DNA from: a virus
Length of the DNA stretch: 22,750 bases
IMG/VR virus record: IMGVR_UViG_3300030329_004043
Span: 1-22,750 of that record
Reading direction: 5' to 3' (one strand)
Under the pieces are notes generated by a model. The model saw nothing but the letters and a program-made list of their open reading frames with translations, was not told the DNA's origin and made no database searches. Positions 1 through 7,572 of this stretch are shown here, one piece after another (the stretch's first letter is position 1; every line of letters starts with the position of its first letter). Both the position numbers and the translations under genes were made by a program.

Positions 1-654
1 TTTGAAGAAACCAAATTCCTCAAGTCCTGTACTGGGGTTAAGCGAAGCAATGCCGACGCCCACCACCGCTTTTTCTGGGTTGATGTCGAGATCGTTAAAT
101 TTGTTCTCCACCACCGCTTCAAACACTGGGTCATCAAACGCTTCAGGTGGCAGCACAACTTCACCCGCTCGCAAATGCGCCATCGTAGAGTCATCACCTC
201 TGCCCATATTTGCCAGCATAGCTGCTTGGTCGGCAAAAGGCGCATTCATTGCCGTCTGCAAGCCTTCCTGCAAATGCCCAATTTGCCGCTTCTCGACTGG
301 ATCATCGGCCATCGTCTGAGCGTTCATCAGGGCTTCCATTTGCTCCCGTATTTTTTGATTCACAAAAACTCTTTCATTTTCGCTTACAGCCCCAACGCCT
401 CGTTCCGGTAAAACTATATTTATTCGCGGGTCAGGATTTGCATTAAAGGGATCGCGAACAAGAGTTGAAGGAGCGGCACTCGGCAGAGGCGCGTCATAAT
501 CCGTGCCTTCATAATAACGCTCTGCAAACTCAGGATCTGTTTGAAGTCGCTCGCGTGTGGTGTCAAGTTGTCCTTGCGACATATCGCCGGGGTACATAGT
601 TTCAAGGCTAGAGCCAAGAAGGTTCTCAATTCTGCTTTTCAGGATAGGATTCAT
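1..654 (-). CDS. Probable virion protein, partial (runs off left edge)
   Basis: An open frame of 218 codons starts at an ATG that overlaps the stop of the upstream gene by 4 nt (ATGA) and continues past position 1 without a stop. The N-terminus (MNPILKSRIENLL) is charged. Further on are a helical Gln/Met-rich stretch and, near the edge, the segment MAHLRAGEVVLPPEAFDD followed by ASLNPSTGLEEFGFF. I recall that last pattern from large tail or internal virion proteins of marine phages, where it lies in the N-terminal part of a longer polypeptide. Its place after the tail-hub gene supports a late structural role. The exact function (fibre, internal virion or injection protein) cannot be told from this fragment. 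Confidence 0.8.
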   Translation of the reverse strand, partial: MNPILKSRIENLLGSSLETMYPGDMSQGQLDTTRERLQTDPEFAERYYEGTDYDAPLPSAAPSTLVRDPFNANPDPRINIVLPERGVGAVSENERVFVNQKIREQMEALMNAQTMADDPVEKRQIGHLQEGLQTAMNAPFADQAAMLANMGRGDDSTMAHLRAGEVVLPPEAFDDPVFEAVVENKFNDLDINPEKAVVGVGIASLNPSTGLEEFGFFK

Positions 655-959
655 ACGGTCACCGAAATGCTGCCCAGAGCCGAAGTGACACTGAAGCTGC
701 TTAGAGTTGTTTGATGCTCATACAAATTACGCATTGTTTTTCCGTCAAATGCTTGATGAACTTCGGTCGTTGAATTGAATATTATAGCGCCAGTGGCAAA
801 TTGTAAACTGTCAACTTGGTTTTGCGTGAAATGTGGGCTAATCGATATATCGATTGCGCCTAAGTTTAGCTCTAATATTCGAACCAAGCGATTGTAAATG
901 TCAGGCGTTACCTCGTCACCTGTAGCAAGCGGCAGTTGCGTTTCAAGCAACTTGCTCAT
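651..959 (-). CDS. Small structural protein of the tail module, unknown function
   Basis: The gene encodes 102 aa and starts inside the last codons of the tail-hub gene (4-nt overlap). It overlaps the next gene by 4 nt as well, so it belongs to a tightly coupled tail operon. There is no signal peptide or membrane segment. The N-terminal half is helical and acidic; the C-terminal half (residues about 55-102) is rich in Ser, Thr and Val and looks like beta strands, ending in SALGSISVTV. The position suggests a small tail-associated protein such as a fibre connector or decoration subunit. That is inference from context only; I do not recognise a named family. Confidence 0.8.
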   Translation of the reverse strand: MSKLLETQLPLATGDEVTPDIYNRLVRILELNLGAIDISISPHFTQNQVDSLQFATGAIIFNSTTEVHQAFDGKTMRNLYEHQTTLSSFSVTSALGSISVTV

Positions 960-2845
960 CGTCTTCCGCTTGGTTGAATCTCAATTCGCGAGTCGCCCAA
1001 ACGCCATTTGTAGCCGAGCGCGTCGGTCGCATCCTCATCGGACTCGAACCGAAAAACAAGTTGACGCGCGCGAGTCCTCAAATTTGTAAAAGGCGCGCTT
1101 GCTTTGACTTGTGTCGTGGTATCGGTTGTCAGGCTTTCCAGAGGCTCATTGCGTCGTTTTAGCACAATGTTTAGAGCTGCATCTGCCGAAACGCCATCCT
1201 CCAACACAAAGCGAACATCAGGGATAATTTTCTTCACAAAAGAAAACTGCTCACCATCGCCAATATCCATGTCGCCCGATTCCACAAACACGTCTGTCAT
1301 GACAGACGTGTCATCGTCATAACCGTCTTCGTGTTCAAATATACAGAATGATCCACTAATATCTGCACCCGCTCGGGGGTGATCTTCAACGCCCTGATCG
1401 GTCCAGAAGTATCGTTTCAATTTTCCAATAGACCAGACCCCTGATTCATAATTGTATGTGACAAAGCGGGATATCTCGCCAGTGTCGTCCTCAATGGACG
1501 GGTAAAAGAACCAGAATTCGCTGTACTCTGAATTAAGACCTATGTGGCATTTAAAAGCCTGAGAGAGGTCAATGTCCTGAAAAACATACTCTTGTACGGT
1601 GCAAGGGAGCCGCCTGACACTACCCGCGTAAAGGTAAAACGCGCTTTTGCTCGCAAAAAATACGCCTACGGGACTACTTACTGCGGCCTTTGGACCGATC
1701 AATCCCGCGCCCTCATTGATAAGGTTGACAGCAAAGGTCAAAGGCGCGCCAATAAAAGCCATGTTGTATAAAGCGGTATCAGTCCAAATCAATATTTCTT
1801 GTCGGCTTTTTATGCCGCCAATGATCAAAGATCCAGCGCTCAGGCGCACGCTGCCTGCCGTGTTAGTTGATTTTGATTCGAACTCAAGCTCATTTTCGCT
1901 GTCAGAAAACGCAATCAACATGGGATCAAGCGTGCCCGTCCGAGATCCACTGCTCAGGGTATCAGCTCCAAGCACAATCAAATGCCTATCTCTTTCACTC
2001 GTAAGGACTTGCAGAGCTCGCGTGGGAACCTGATTTGCCGTTGCTATAGTGGATAACTGGACCGCTCGCTGACTGGTGCCGCTACTTTCGAGCCATCTGA
2101 AAAGATCTCCGCCACGCGGATTGATAATAAGGTTTTCACCAAAATTGTCATGCGTCCACAGGCGAAGTTGGTTTTTATCGGTGATTGCGTTCGCAGAACC
2201 CCACGCGCCTGCACCCCAAGCGTTCACCCCCCAGCCTGTTGACGAGACAAATGTGTTAGTGCCTGTATTAGTTTGATAAGCGCCAACGGTGCTTGACCCG
2301 CCGTTGCCAGAGTCTGAGCTGTTGGCTGTAACAGTTGCGCCCGACGTATCTTTGGCAACAATCGTGTAAGCGTTTGCACTCGTCACCAAAACAATTTGAT
2401 ATTCTTGGTTGAGCACAGCCGCTGTTACATTGCCGCCTAATGAAGCAGCACCGCTGAAAGTAACAAAGTCATTGTTTTCAGCGCCGTGGCTAGTGTCGGT
2501 CACAGTGATCGTGGATGAGCCATTGGTCGCTGCAAAAGTCACATCGCCTGCGCTTGTCGTTGAGCGAATTGGCGTCACGTCAAAATAAGAGTCACCCTGC
2601 TCGATATAGTATTTTAGATTTGTACCTACACCAAAATATTTTGTGCCATCAAGCGCTATCCAAGCATGGCCTGCTCGCGGAGTGCCGAGAAAGTTTGAAG
2701 TGCCTAATTTTTTCCATCCGCCAATTTTTTCAACGCGGTTTTTTCGAAATCTGACAAGATTGCCGTCGGTCCAACCGCCGCCTTCCGCATAATCCGTGGC
2801 TTCCTTTACAATGCCCGGTTTGAAAATAAGTTTTTCGAGCGGCAT
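956..2845 (-). CDS. Tail hub / DNA stabilisation protein, P22 gp10-like
   Basis: This 629-aa protein has the look of the P22 gp10 / T7 gp12 type tail proteins of short-tailed phages, which form the tube below the portal and close the head after DNA packaging. The start (MPLEKLIFKPGI, then GGWTDGNLVRFRKNRVEKIGGW) is a pattern I associate with marine-phage gp10-like proteins. The rest is beta-rich with many Trp/Gly segments (GWGVNAWGAGAWG near residue 207) and a Ser/Thr-rich insert at about residues 95-190 that may be a separate immunoglobulin-like domain. No enzyme motif is visible. It sits downstream of the gp4-like and adaptor genes, as expected for a podovirus tail module. The start codon is 3 nt after the previous stop and has no strong ribosome binding site. 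Confidence 0.8.
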   Translation of the reverse strand: MPLEKLIFKPGIVKEATDYAEGGGWTDGNLVRFRKNRVEKIGGWKKLGTSNFLGTPRAGHAWIALDGTKYFGVGTNLKYYIEQGDSYFDVTPIRSTTSAGDVTFAATNGSSTITVTDTSHGAENNDFVTFSGAASLGGNVTAAVLNQEYQIVLVTSANAYTIVAKDTSGATVTANSSDSGNGGSSTVGAYQTNTGTNTFVSSTGWGVNAWGAGAWGSANAITDKNQLRLWTHDNFGENLIINPRGGDLFRWLESSGTSQRAVQLSTIATANQVPTRALQVLTSERDRHLIVLGADTLSSGSRTGTLDPMLIAFSDSENELEFESKSTNTAGSVRLSAGSLIIGGIKSRQEILIWTDTALYNMAFIGAPLTFAVNLINEGAGLIGPKAAVSSPVGVFFASKSAFYLYAGSVRRLPCTVQEYVFQDIDLSQAFKCHIGLNSEYSEFWFFYPSIEDDTGEISRFVTYNYESGVWSIGKLKRYFWTDQGVEDHPRAGADISGSFCIFEHEDGYDDDTSVMTDVFVESGDMDIGDGEQFSFVKKIIPDVRFVLEDGVSADAALNIVLKRRNEPLESLTTDTTTQVKASAPFTNLRTRARQLVFRFESDEDATDALGYKWRLGDSRIEIQPSGRR

Positions 2846-2848
2846 AAT

Positions 2849-3277
2849 TCAAGCCAAGCGAATGATCGCCCCAGTCGCCGTAGCCGCAGGAAACACGATG
2901 GTGAAGTCGCCACTTGAGCTTGACTTATCAGCACCAAAATCAGCTACAAAAACTGCTTTGTTACTGTTTGTATCGTTGTAACACATGCAGCCTCTCGCTG
3001 TAATCGTGCTTGACCCAAATGTCAAATCCGAAAAGTCGCAAACAGCGGTTGTGCCAGATGCAACAGGAGTGACGCTTGTCAGAGCCGACCCACCCGAGCT
3101 GTAACCTGTCCCGCTTGCTTGATTGGTCGTTGTGAATGCGGTTGCTGTCGCTCCAAGCGTGGCACTTGAAGTATACAAAGCGAGCTTGAATGTGTTGCCA
3201 CTGCTGGCGGTAAAATTATGAGTTCCCTTCAAAACTTCTGTCTTGAAGGAGGTAACAATCGCAGATGTGATCGCCAT
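2849..3277 (-). CDS. Probable tail or decoration protein, beta-rich
   Basis: A 142-aa protein rich in Ser, Thr, Ala and Gly (MAITSAIVTSFKTEVLKGTH at the start, FKLALYTSSATLGATATAF after it) without charged clusters, membrane segments or a signal peptide. That composition fits an exposed virion protein made of beta strands. Similar short proteins are common in marine phage tail modules and usually precede the large tail-hub gene, as here. An AAGGAGGT-like ribosome binding site would lie inside the previous gene's last codons but is not clear. The function beyond a probable structural role is unknown. Confidence 0.78.
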   Translation of the reverse strand: MAITSAIVTSFKTEVLKGTHNFTASSGNTFKLALYTSSATLGATATAFTTTNQASGTGYSSGGSALTSVTPVASGTTAVCDFSDLTFGSSTITARGCMCYNDTNSNKAVFVADFGADKSSSSGDFTIVFPAATATGAIIRLA

Positions 3278-3278
3278 G

Positions 3279-3569
3279 TTAGATCTCCGAAATTATTTTA
3301 GCAATGTCATCGTGTCCTTGATTTTTCATCAAGTTTGACAATGTGGTGCGATCGCTTTTTATAGCGTTTCGCACATTCAGCAATATTATATGATAAATTG
3401 CATTTTTGAAAGCATGAGCTTGCTGACGCACATGCTCAGGCGCGGAATCGCTGATCGAGCAAATTTTGTCTGCTGTTTGCTGCGCCCAAAATTCAGGTGT
3501 ATGGCCCGAGTTTTGCGTAGTTGCAACACCAATTTGCCCTAATGAAAAATCTCCAACCGTGTCTAACAT
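3279..3569 (-). CDS. Conserved small phage protein, unknown function
   Basis: I place the start at 3569, giving 96 aa. This ATG is one base after the TGA of the preceding gene and is preceded by GGGGGTGAG, a good ribosome binding site. The frame is open upstream to 3641, but that extension would overlap the preceding gene by 71 nt. The protein is mostly helical. It contains TPEFWAQQTADKICSISDSAPEHVRQQAHAF split over residues about 24-54, then a central hydrophobic helix (YHIILLNVRNAI) and a polar C-terminus. I recall related proteins in marine phage tail modules, none with a proven role. An assembly or adaptor protein is possible. Confidence 0.78.
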   Translation of the reverse strand: MLDTVGDFSLGQIGVATTQNSGHTPEFWAQQTADKICSISDSAPEHVRQQAHAFKNAIYHIILLNVRNAIKSDRTTLSNLMKNQGHDDIAKIISEI

Positions 3570-3570
3570 C

Positions 3571-4296
3571 TCACCCCCGATATGGCTCTGGCGCAGTCGG
3601 CGCTTCATCAAATTGCAGCTCATGTTGCTTGACCGCTTCATTCAACTGACTCTTCGGGCAAATCAACCATCGACTGTCATTATCCATAATCGCAACCAGA
3701 GGGTCATGAAGGCGATGATAACCGTAAAGTTTTTGGTCCAGCTCTACATTGTTATCCATGAGAGAGCTGCTTGATGGAGCCCCAATCATGATACCTTCGC
3801 TCATACACTTGCTTATCCAAAATTCGCAACAAGCTCTACCCGCCTCCGCAAAGTGCAAGTTGTGTTTATAACTGAAGTCTATGCCGTAGAAGTCGATATG
3901 ACCGACTCGGCACCAAAGCGCAAACGCAATAGCGTAAGAAACTGTATTATTAAAATAGACGGTTGCAAACTCTCCAGCGATCTCAGCAAGCGGGTATTCA
4001 ACGATTGCTGGCACGCGCTCATCCTTCACGCAAGAATAAATTGGTATTTCAGCGGGGATATCGGGCAAAACTCGACGCATTACTTCGGTTTGCAGACCAG
4101 CGTCTTCAGTGTCTAAATAGCGACTCGCGGGGTCCATCATAAACATTCTATCGGCATGATAAACCGAAACTGCGCTGTTAATTACCCAAACTTCGTCCCA
4201 CGTTTTCGAATTTTGTACGTTGATTGCAAAATCAACTTGACTACCGCCCAAACCAATTATGGCGATCCTTGCGCCCTTCAGTTCAGGTTTTGTCAC
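3571..4296 (-). CDS. Rossmann-like protein, possible MptE/DUF115-type or glycosyltransferase-like
   Basis: This 241-aa protein starts with a nucleotide-binding-like strand and loop (GARIAIIGLGGSQVDF, residues 8-23). It is followed by WDEVWVINSAV and ADRMFMMDP, a layout similar to the Rossmann folds of MptE-like/DUF115 proteins and some glycosyltransferases. A second conserved-looking block, HIDFYGIDFSYKHN then EAGRACCEFW, lies near residues 133-158. The gene overlaps the adaptor gene upstream by 4 nt and abuts the next gene, so it is part of the tail operon, yet its sequence looks enzymatic rather than structural. It might modify a virion or cell-surface component. The family assignment is tentative. 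Confidence 0.75.
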   Translation of the reverse strand: MTKPELKGARIAIIGLGGSQVDFAINVQNSKTWDEVWVINSAVSVYHADRMFMMDPASRYLDTEDAGLQTEVMRRVLPDIPAEIPIYSCVKDERVPAIVEYPLAEIAGEFATVYFNNTVSYAIAFALWCRVGHIDFYGIDFSYKHNLHFAEAGRACCEFWISKCMSEGIMIGAPSSSSLMDNNVELDQKLYGYHRLHDPLVAIMDNDSRWLICPKSQLNEAVKQHELQFDEAPTAPEPYRG

Positions 4297-4943
4297 GTCA
4301 CATTGACTCGCAACTGGTCATATCGATATTCTTGTTTTGTCTGCCTACCCTCTGCCAGATTCTTCATGCGCGCGATTTGCTCTTTGAACCGCTGATCAAA
4401 GTTTACAATCACATCGCTTGGCTCTTTCAAAAAAACCGCAGCTTCGACTAATGCGCCAAAAAATAACGCATCTGGATAATCAGTTGACAGCAGCGTTGTG
4501 CCACTATCAATGCCTGATGTCAGGGACGTTGGCTTGTTCAGGTAATGAATTTCCACTGTGATGTTTGAATCGGGTATCGGTGCGAGTTCAAAAGCCGTGT
4601 CATCAAAAATACTGTAGTAGCGAGGTTGTCCCGTCGTCGTCGTAGTCGGGCTAAATTCTTTTAGAAAAGATACATGCTTCAGTTCTAAATAATGATACTT
4701 GTTGCTGCTGTCAATAACCGCCAGTGAAAACGGCGCATAAAAATCTTCTGGTATTTTCAGAAATCGTAACCCGCTCGTTGCTGTTCCAGTGACGTTTTTT
4801 CTTTGTTGAGGCAATTGAACCAGTTGAAAGATTCTGCTTTCAGATGTTCTGATGAATTCATCAAGATTGTTATTGAAGGTTGTTTCATTCACTTGCATGT
4901 AATCTTGGATCGTGCTTTTCAAAGTCGCTAATGTGAAGCTCAT
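4293..4943 (-). CDS. Head-tail adaptor-like protein
   Basis: A 216-aa protein beginning MSFTLATLKSTIQDYMQ, then FNNNLDEFIRTSESRIFQ, a helical N-terminus typical of the phage adaptor proteins that sit beside gp4-like connectors in marine podoviruses. The middle is beta-rich (RFLKIPEDFYAP, YYSIFDDTAFELAPIPD) and the C-terminus is a charged helix (FDQRFKEQIARMKNLAEGRQTKQEYRYD). It overlaps its neighbours by 4 nt on both sides. The likely role is joining the portal or connector to the tail. This rests on recalled family pattern and context; no search was done. Confidence 0.75.
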   Translation of the reverse strand: MSFTLATLKSTIQDYMQVNETTFNNNLDEFIRTSESRIFQLVQLPQQRKNVTGTATSGLRFLKIPEDFYAPFSLAVIDSSNKYHYLELKHVSFLKEFSPTTTTTGQPRYYSIFDDTAFELAPIPDSNITVEIHYLNKPTSLTSGIDSGTTLLSTDYPDALFFGALVEAAVFLKEPSDVIVNFDQRFKEQIARMKNLAEGRQTKQEYRYDQLRVNVT

Positions 4944-5254
4944 GATGTCGTCACCGTTATCTCACCGAGGCTTGTTGTCACCTCATATGTGTCAAGTTGC
5001 TTGCCAAGAATTCCATCTCCGACGTTTGTATAGACCTGAAAAAAGTTGTTGTCATCCGCAGTATCTGGCCTTGCGTCTTTAATGGCTTGTGGATCAGGCG
5101 GGGCTTTCCTTGGGAAAAGCTGTGGATGCTTTGCGTCAAATTGGTCGGGCCCAACTACAAAACCCTGCCACGTTTTCTTCATGTCTTTGCGCCGATACCG
5201 AAAACCAGTAATATCGCAGATCCCGTAAGCGTATTTGTCGCTGGCGTATGGCAT
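4940..5254 (-). CDS. Conserved small tail-module protein with degenerate zinc-ribbon-like start
   Basis: The gene encodes 104 aa and shares one base with the end of the gp4-like gene. Residues 9-45 read YGICDITGFRYRRKDMKK, then WQGFVVGPDQFDAKHPQL. The spacing resembles a small treble-clef or zinc-ribbon domain, but only one cysteine (in ICDITG) is present, so metal binding is unlikely in this copy. The C-terminus (YEVTTSLGEITVTTS) is strand-like. I recall marine phage relatives of the same layout beside adaptor genes, of unknown function. It is probably a connector or tail accessory subunit. Confidence 0.78.
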   Translation of the reverse strand: MPYASDKYAYGICDITGFRYRRKDMKKTWQGFVVGPDQFDAKHPQLFPRKAPPDPQAIKDARPDTADDNNFFQVYTNVGDGILGKQLDTYEVTTSLGEITVTTS

Positions 5255-5943
5255 CAGGGCGTATCCGAGTAAGTGCCGGGCGTGATGTAAAACGATGTTT
5301 TAGCACGGTCTTGGTCCATGGCTCGTTGAAACTCTTCATCGTAAACTTGTTTAAGAATTGGCATACGCTCTGGCGCGCGTTTCATCGCTAAATAGTAGGC
5401 AAGTCCTGCGGCTAAACACGGATAAAACCGAAAAGGGATATCGAGCGTGTCAACGGCTGCGTCTGCATCATCCATTCGGCTAAGCACGTTTAGATGCACT
5501 GAATAACCAGCTTTATCTGGACTGGGCCATACCGTAATCGTTGGTGAAATCTGCTTGTCAACGAAGAATTGGGTTGGCTTGCCAGTGCTTGTCTTTGTCG
5601 CCAAATGAGAATATTCGGCACGACTCATGCGTGTCATCGTAAGATCATTGTCGGTGGAGTTGATCGTTTCGCGGTTGAAGGCATCGAGCACATCGATTGT
5701 GGCTGTGGGATTGACCGAATCTATCGTGTAGCTAACCGTGCCGACGGACAAACTGATGATTTTTTGCTTAACAGTCCACTGGTTGAGACCACGATTGGCC
5801 CATTCTGCGAGCATAAGATTGAGACTGCGGGTGGCTGTTTTGAGATCATAACCAGTTCGAAGTTCAAGGCCAACGCGCTCAAACGCTTCCTCGACATAGT
5901 CTGCAACATCTAGTTCAAAGTTTTTACTACCGCTCGTCGCCAT
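5254..5943 (-). CDS. Head completion / tail accessory protein, P22 gp4-like
   Basis: I set the start at 5943 (229 aa). The frame is open to 6210, but that extension would overlap the upstream gene by 284 nt, and only from MATSGSKNFELDVADYVEEA onward does the protein match the typical N-terminus of this family. The helical block EEAFERVGLELRTGYD, TATRSLNLMLAEWANRGLN (residues about 18-53) is the pattern I associate with marine-phage gp4-like connectors. These proteins bind under the portal as the first ring of a short tail. The C-terminal part has a hydrophobic helix (FYPCLAAGLAYYLAMKRA) and a basic tail. The gene overlaps its neighbour upstream by 17 nt and the next by 1 nt. Confidence 0.82.
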   Translation of the reverse strand: MATSGSKNFELDVADYVEEAFERVGLELRTGYDLKTATRSLNLMLAEWANRGLNQWTVKQKIISLSVGTVSYTIDSVNPTATIDVLDAFNRETINSTDNDLTMTRMSRAEYSHLATKTSTGKPTQFFVDKQISPTITVWPSPDKAGYSVHLNVLSRMDDADAAVDTLDIPFRFYPCLAAGLAYYLAMKRAPERMPILKQVYDEEFQRAMDQDRAKTSFYITPGTYSDTP

Positions 5944-6622
5944 CCTGCCCACCCTTAGCATAAAGATTGTCGAAAGTATAGCCTGCGTCGAGGTAGCTGT
6001 CATCACTTTCTGCGTTGATAACCCACTGCGACGGCTTAAAGTCAGGCGCCCCTTCGCCTCTTTGCCACAACGCAGGATTAGTGCAGCGAACTCGGTTGTT
6101 TGGCAAGGCAATGATATTCCCAGTCCACGGTCCAGCATCTGTGAGCTCAAGAACGTGGCTTTGTTTATGCTGTGCTGGATCATCCGCGATTGAGTGATCG
6201 GTGTAGTCAACCGTAAAATAATACTTTGCGGTGTGAAATTCTCCCGCTATTTTGCAGATCCAAGGGGAGCTGCTCACACGGTCGAGCACGATGACATCGT
6301 GATGTCGCGAGCTACAATCCCATGGCTGCACTAAGTGAGCCATCATCGGCTCGGGCCAGTCTTCAAGCGGCACGTCAGCAACCAAAGCGTTGATTGGCAT
6401 CCGTGCCCACATCGCTCCGCCGTGGACATTTGGCTCGCTGTCGTCATCATAAGTTTCAGCGCCCGTGAAGACTACTTGAAAACTGAGGGATCGATCAGGA
6501 ATTGTGGTCACCGCAATAGCAAGGGCATGCAAAAACTCACCATGGTATTGCTGGTGATTATGGGTGTATTCGCGGCGAACGAAGCAGGGGAAGTGGGGAA
6601 TATTGCTTTGCAGATAACTCAT
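5927..6622 (-). CDS. Conserved phage protein, probably structural
   Basis: A 231-aa protein with a clear ribosome binding site (AGGAG, 7 nt before the ATG). It begins MSYLQSNIPHFPCFVRREYT, an N-terminus I recall from many uncultured marine phage genomes, always near tail genes. The body is mixed alpha/beta and rich in His, Asp and Trp (GGAMWARMPINALV, QPWDCSSRHHDV, GEFHTAKYYFTVDYTDHS). No membrane helix or signal is present and no catalytic motif is recognised. It sits directly before the gp4-like gene. A role in head-tail joining or as a tail component is plausible, but the biochemical function is unknown. Confidence 0.8.
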   Translation of the reverse strand: MSYLQSNIPHFPCFVRREYTHNHQQYHGEFLHALAIAVTTIPDRSLSFQVVFTGAETYDDDSEPNVHGGAMWARMPINALVADVPLEDWPEPMMAHLVQPWDCSSRHHDVIVLDRVSSSPWICKIAGEFHTAKYYFTVDYTDHSIADDPAQHKQSHVLELTDAGPWTGNIIALPNNRVRCTNPALWQRGEGAPDFKPSQWVINAESDDSYLDAGYTFDNLYAKGGQDGDER

Positions 6623-6674
6623 GTGCGCTCCTGTGCATCAAATTGGACATGATTGCACAAAAGCGCAAATTTAT

Positions 6675-7220
6675 CTACCCAAATAGACCTCTATTCGATG
6701 ATTTTGGTGCGCGAAAGTTTTTAGCAACTCCAGTGGCTTTTTTGCGAGCACCGTTTTTGGCAGACATCTTCCCACCTTTCGCCATCATTTTGCCACCTTT
6801 CGCCATCATTTTACCGCCTTTCTTCATGTTTGGCGGGACGCCGGGCATGTCACCATTCTTTTTCATGTTGCCGCCCTTCATCATCATTTTACCGCCCTTT
6901 GCCATCATTTTACCGCCTTTCTTCATCATTTTTGCGCGTTTCACAATTGTACCTCCGTCTGCTGCAAAAGTTTTTACATTAGTTGGTTTACCACCTACGC
7001 CCTGCGGTTTTGCACGCTTGCGCTTGACCGCAGAGGCTATTTCTTTCTTCGTCATGCTTGCTGCTTTTGCGGCAGGCACACACTTCGGATAAGCTCTTTT
7101 TGAATCCTTCGCTGACTTCCTACCACATTTTTCGAAGCCGCCCCCTTTTTTAGGTGCTCCGATGTCAACCCAGTTTTCTGAGCCGAACCATTCTTTAAGC
7201 CCCCTCTTCTTTTTAGCCAC
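6675..7220 (-). CDS. Lysine-rich repeat protein with conserved N-terminal domain
   Basis: The 181-aa protein has two parts. Residues 1-80 hold WVDIGAPKKGGGFEKCGR, YPKCVPAAKAASMTKKE and KRKRAKPQGVGGKPTNV, a compact domain with two cysteines like the small phage domain I know as DUF6321. Residues 95-155 are built from a 7-residue unit, KGGKMMA, in two runs (about 97-118 and 132-153) separated by NGDMPGVPPNMK. The protein is extremely basic. It may bind DNA or acidic surfaces inside the virion. The repeat runs correspond to 21-bp DNA repeats. The start is preceded by the end of the previous gene (8-nt overlap). Confidence 0.8.
   Translation of the reverse strand: MAKKKRGLKEWFGSENWVDIGAPKKGGGFEKCGRKSAKDSKRAYPKCVPAAKAASMTKKEIASAVKRKRAKPQGVGGKPTNVKTFAADGGTIVKRAKMMKKGGKMMAKGGKMMMKGGNMKKNGDMPGVPPNMKKGGKMMAKGGKMMAKGGKMSAKNGARKKATGVAKNFRAPKSSNRGLFG
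6771..6935. repeat. 21-bp coding repeats (KGGKMMA units)
   Basis: Two clusters of near-identical 21-nt units (plus-strand core CCTTTCGCCATCATTTT with small changes) lie at about 6771-6830 and 6871-6935. Each unit encodes KGGKMMA or a variant (KGGKMMM, KGGNMKK) on the minus strand. The units keep the reading frame, so copy number can change without breaking the gene. Confidence 0.75.
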
Positions 7221-7572
7221 GGGGAACCCGAGTTGTTTTGCGCTTGTTGTTCATGATAGCACCGCACCCGCGAGCCTGTAGCTCTACGCTGCCGCCTTGG
7301 TTCATGTTACGCGCTATGGCCTCACCGCGTTTGCGCTCATAACGGCTAATCTTGCCATCCTTGTTCAAATCAGACTTTTTGGCGTCAAAACCTTTTACTT
7401 CGCCGCCTTCAGCTTTTTTTGCACCTTTATATTTTCCACCCATGCGCTTGTACTCTTGCACCATCCAACCATTGGAATATGCACTGGGATAAACATCAAA
7501 CTTGGCTTTTGCCTTAGCCTTTGCTTTTTTATAAAGCGCGGGATTTGCAACATTCTTTGGCACTTCACTCAT
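7213..7572 (-). CDS. Basic phage protein with an EF-hand loop
   Basis: A 119-aa protein overlapping both neighbours (4 nt and 8 nt). Residues 9-48 (ANPALYKKAKAKAKAKFD, then YPSAYSNGWMVQEYKRMGG) form a conserved-looking block I recall from marine phages. Residues 68-79 (DLNKDGKISRYE) fit the 12-residue EF-hand calcium loop, with acidic or polar ligands at positions 1, 3, 5 and 12, Gly at 6 and Ile at 8. The C-terminus is Arg/Lys-rich. The role is unknown. It lies among low-complexity late proteins and may be packaged in the virion. Confidence 0.8.
   Translation of the reverse strand: MSEVPKNVANPALYKKAKAKAKAKFDVYPSAYSNGWMVQEYKRMGGKYKGAKKAEGGEVKGFDAKKSDLNKDGKISRYERKRGEAIARNMNQGGSVELQARGCGAIMNNKRKTTRVPRG

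Noticed and set aside
5944-6210. Longer start for the gp4-like gene at 6210
   Set aside because: It overlaps the upstream gene by 284 nt and the added residues do not resemble the family; MATSGSKNFELD is the usual start.
6771-6935. CRISPR-like array
   Set aside because: The 21-bp units are contiguous without spacers and keep a protein frame.
6643-7092. A 149-codon plus-strand frame with PPFAIILPPF repeats, resembling a membrane protein
   Set aside because: It is the antisense shadow of the KGGKMMA repeats in the minus-strand gene and has no start signals.
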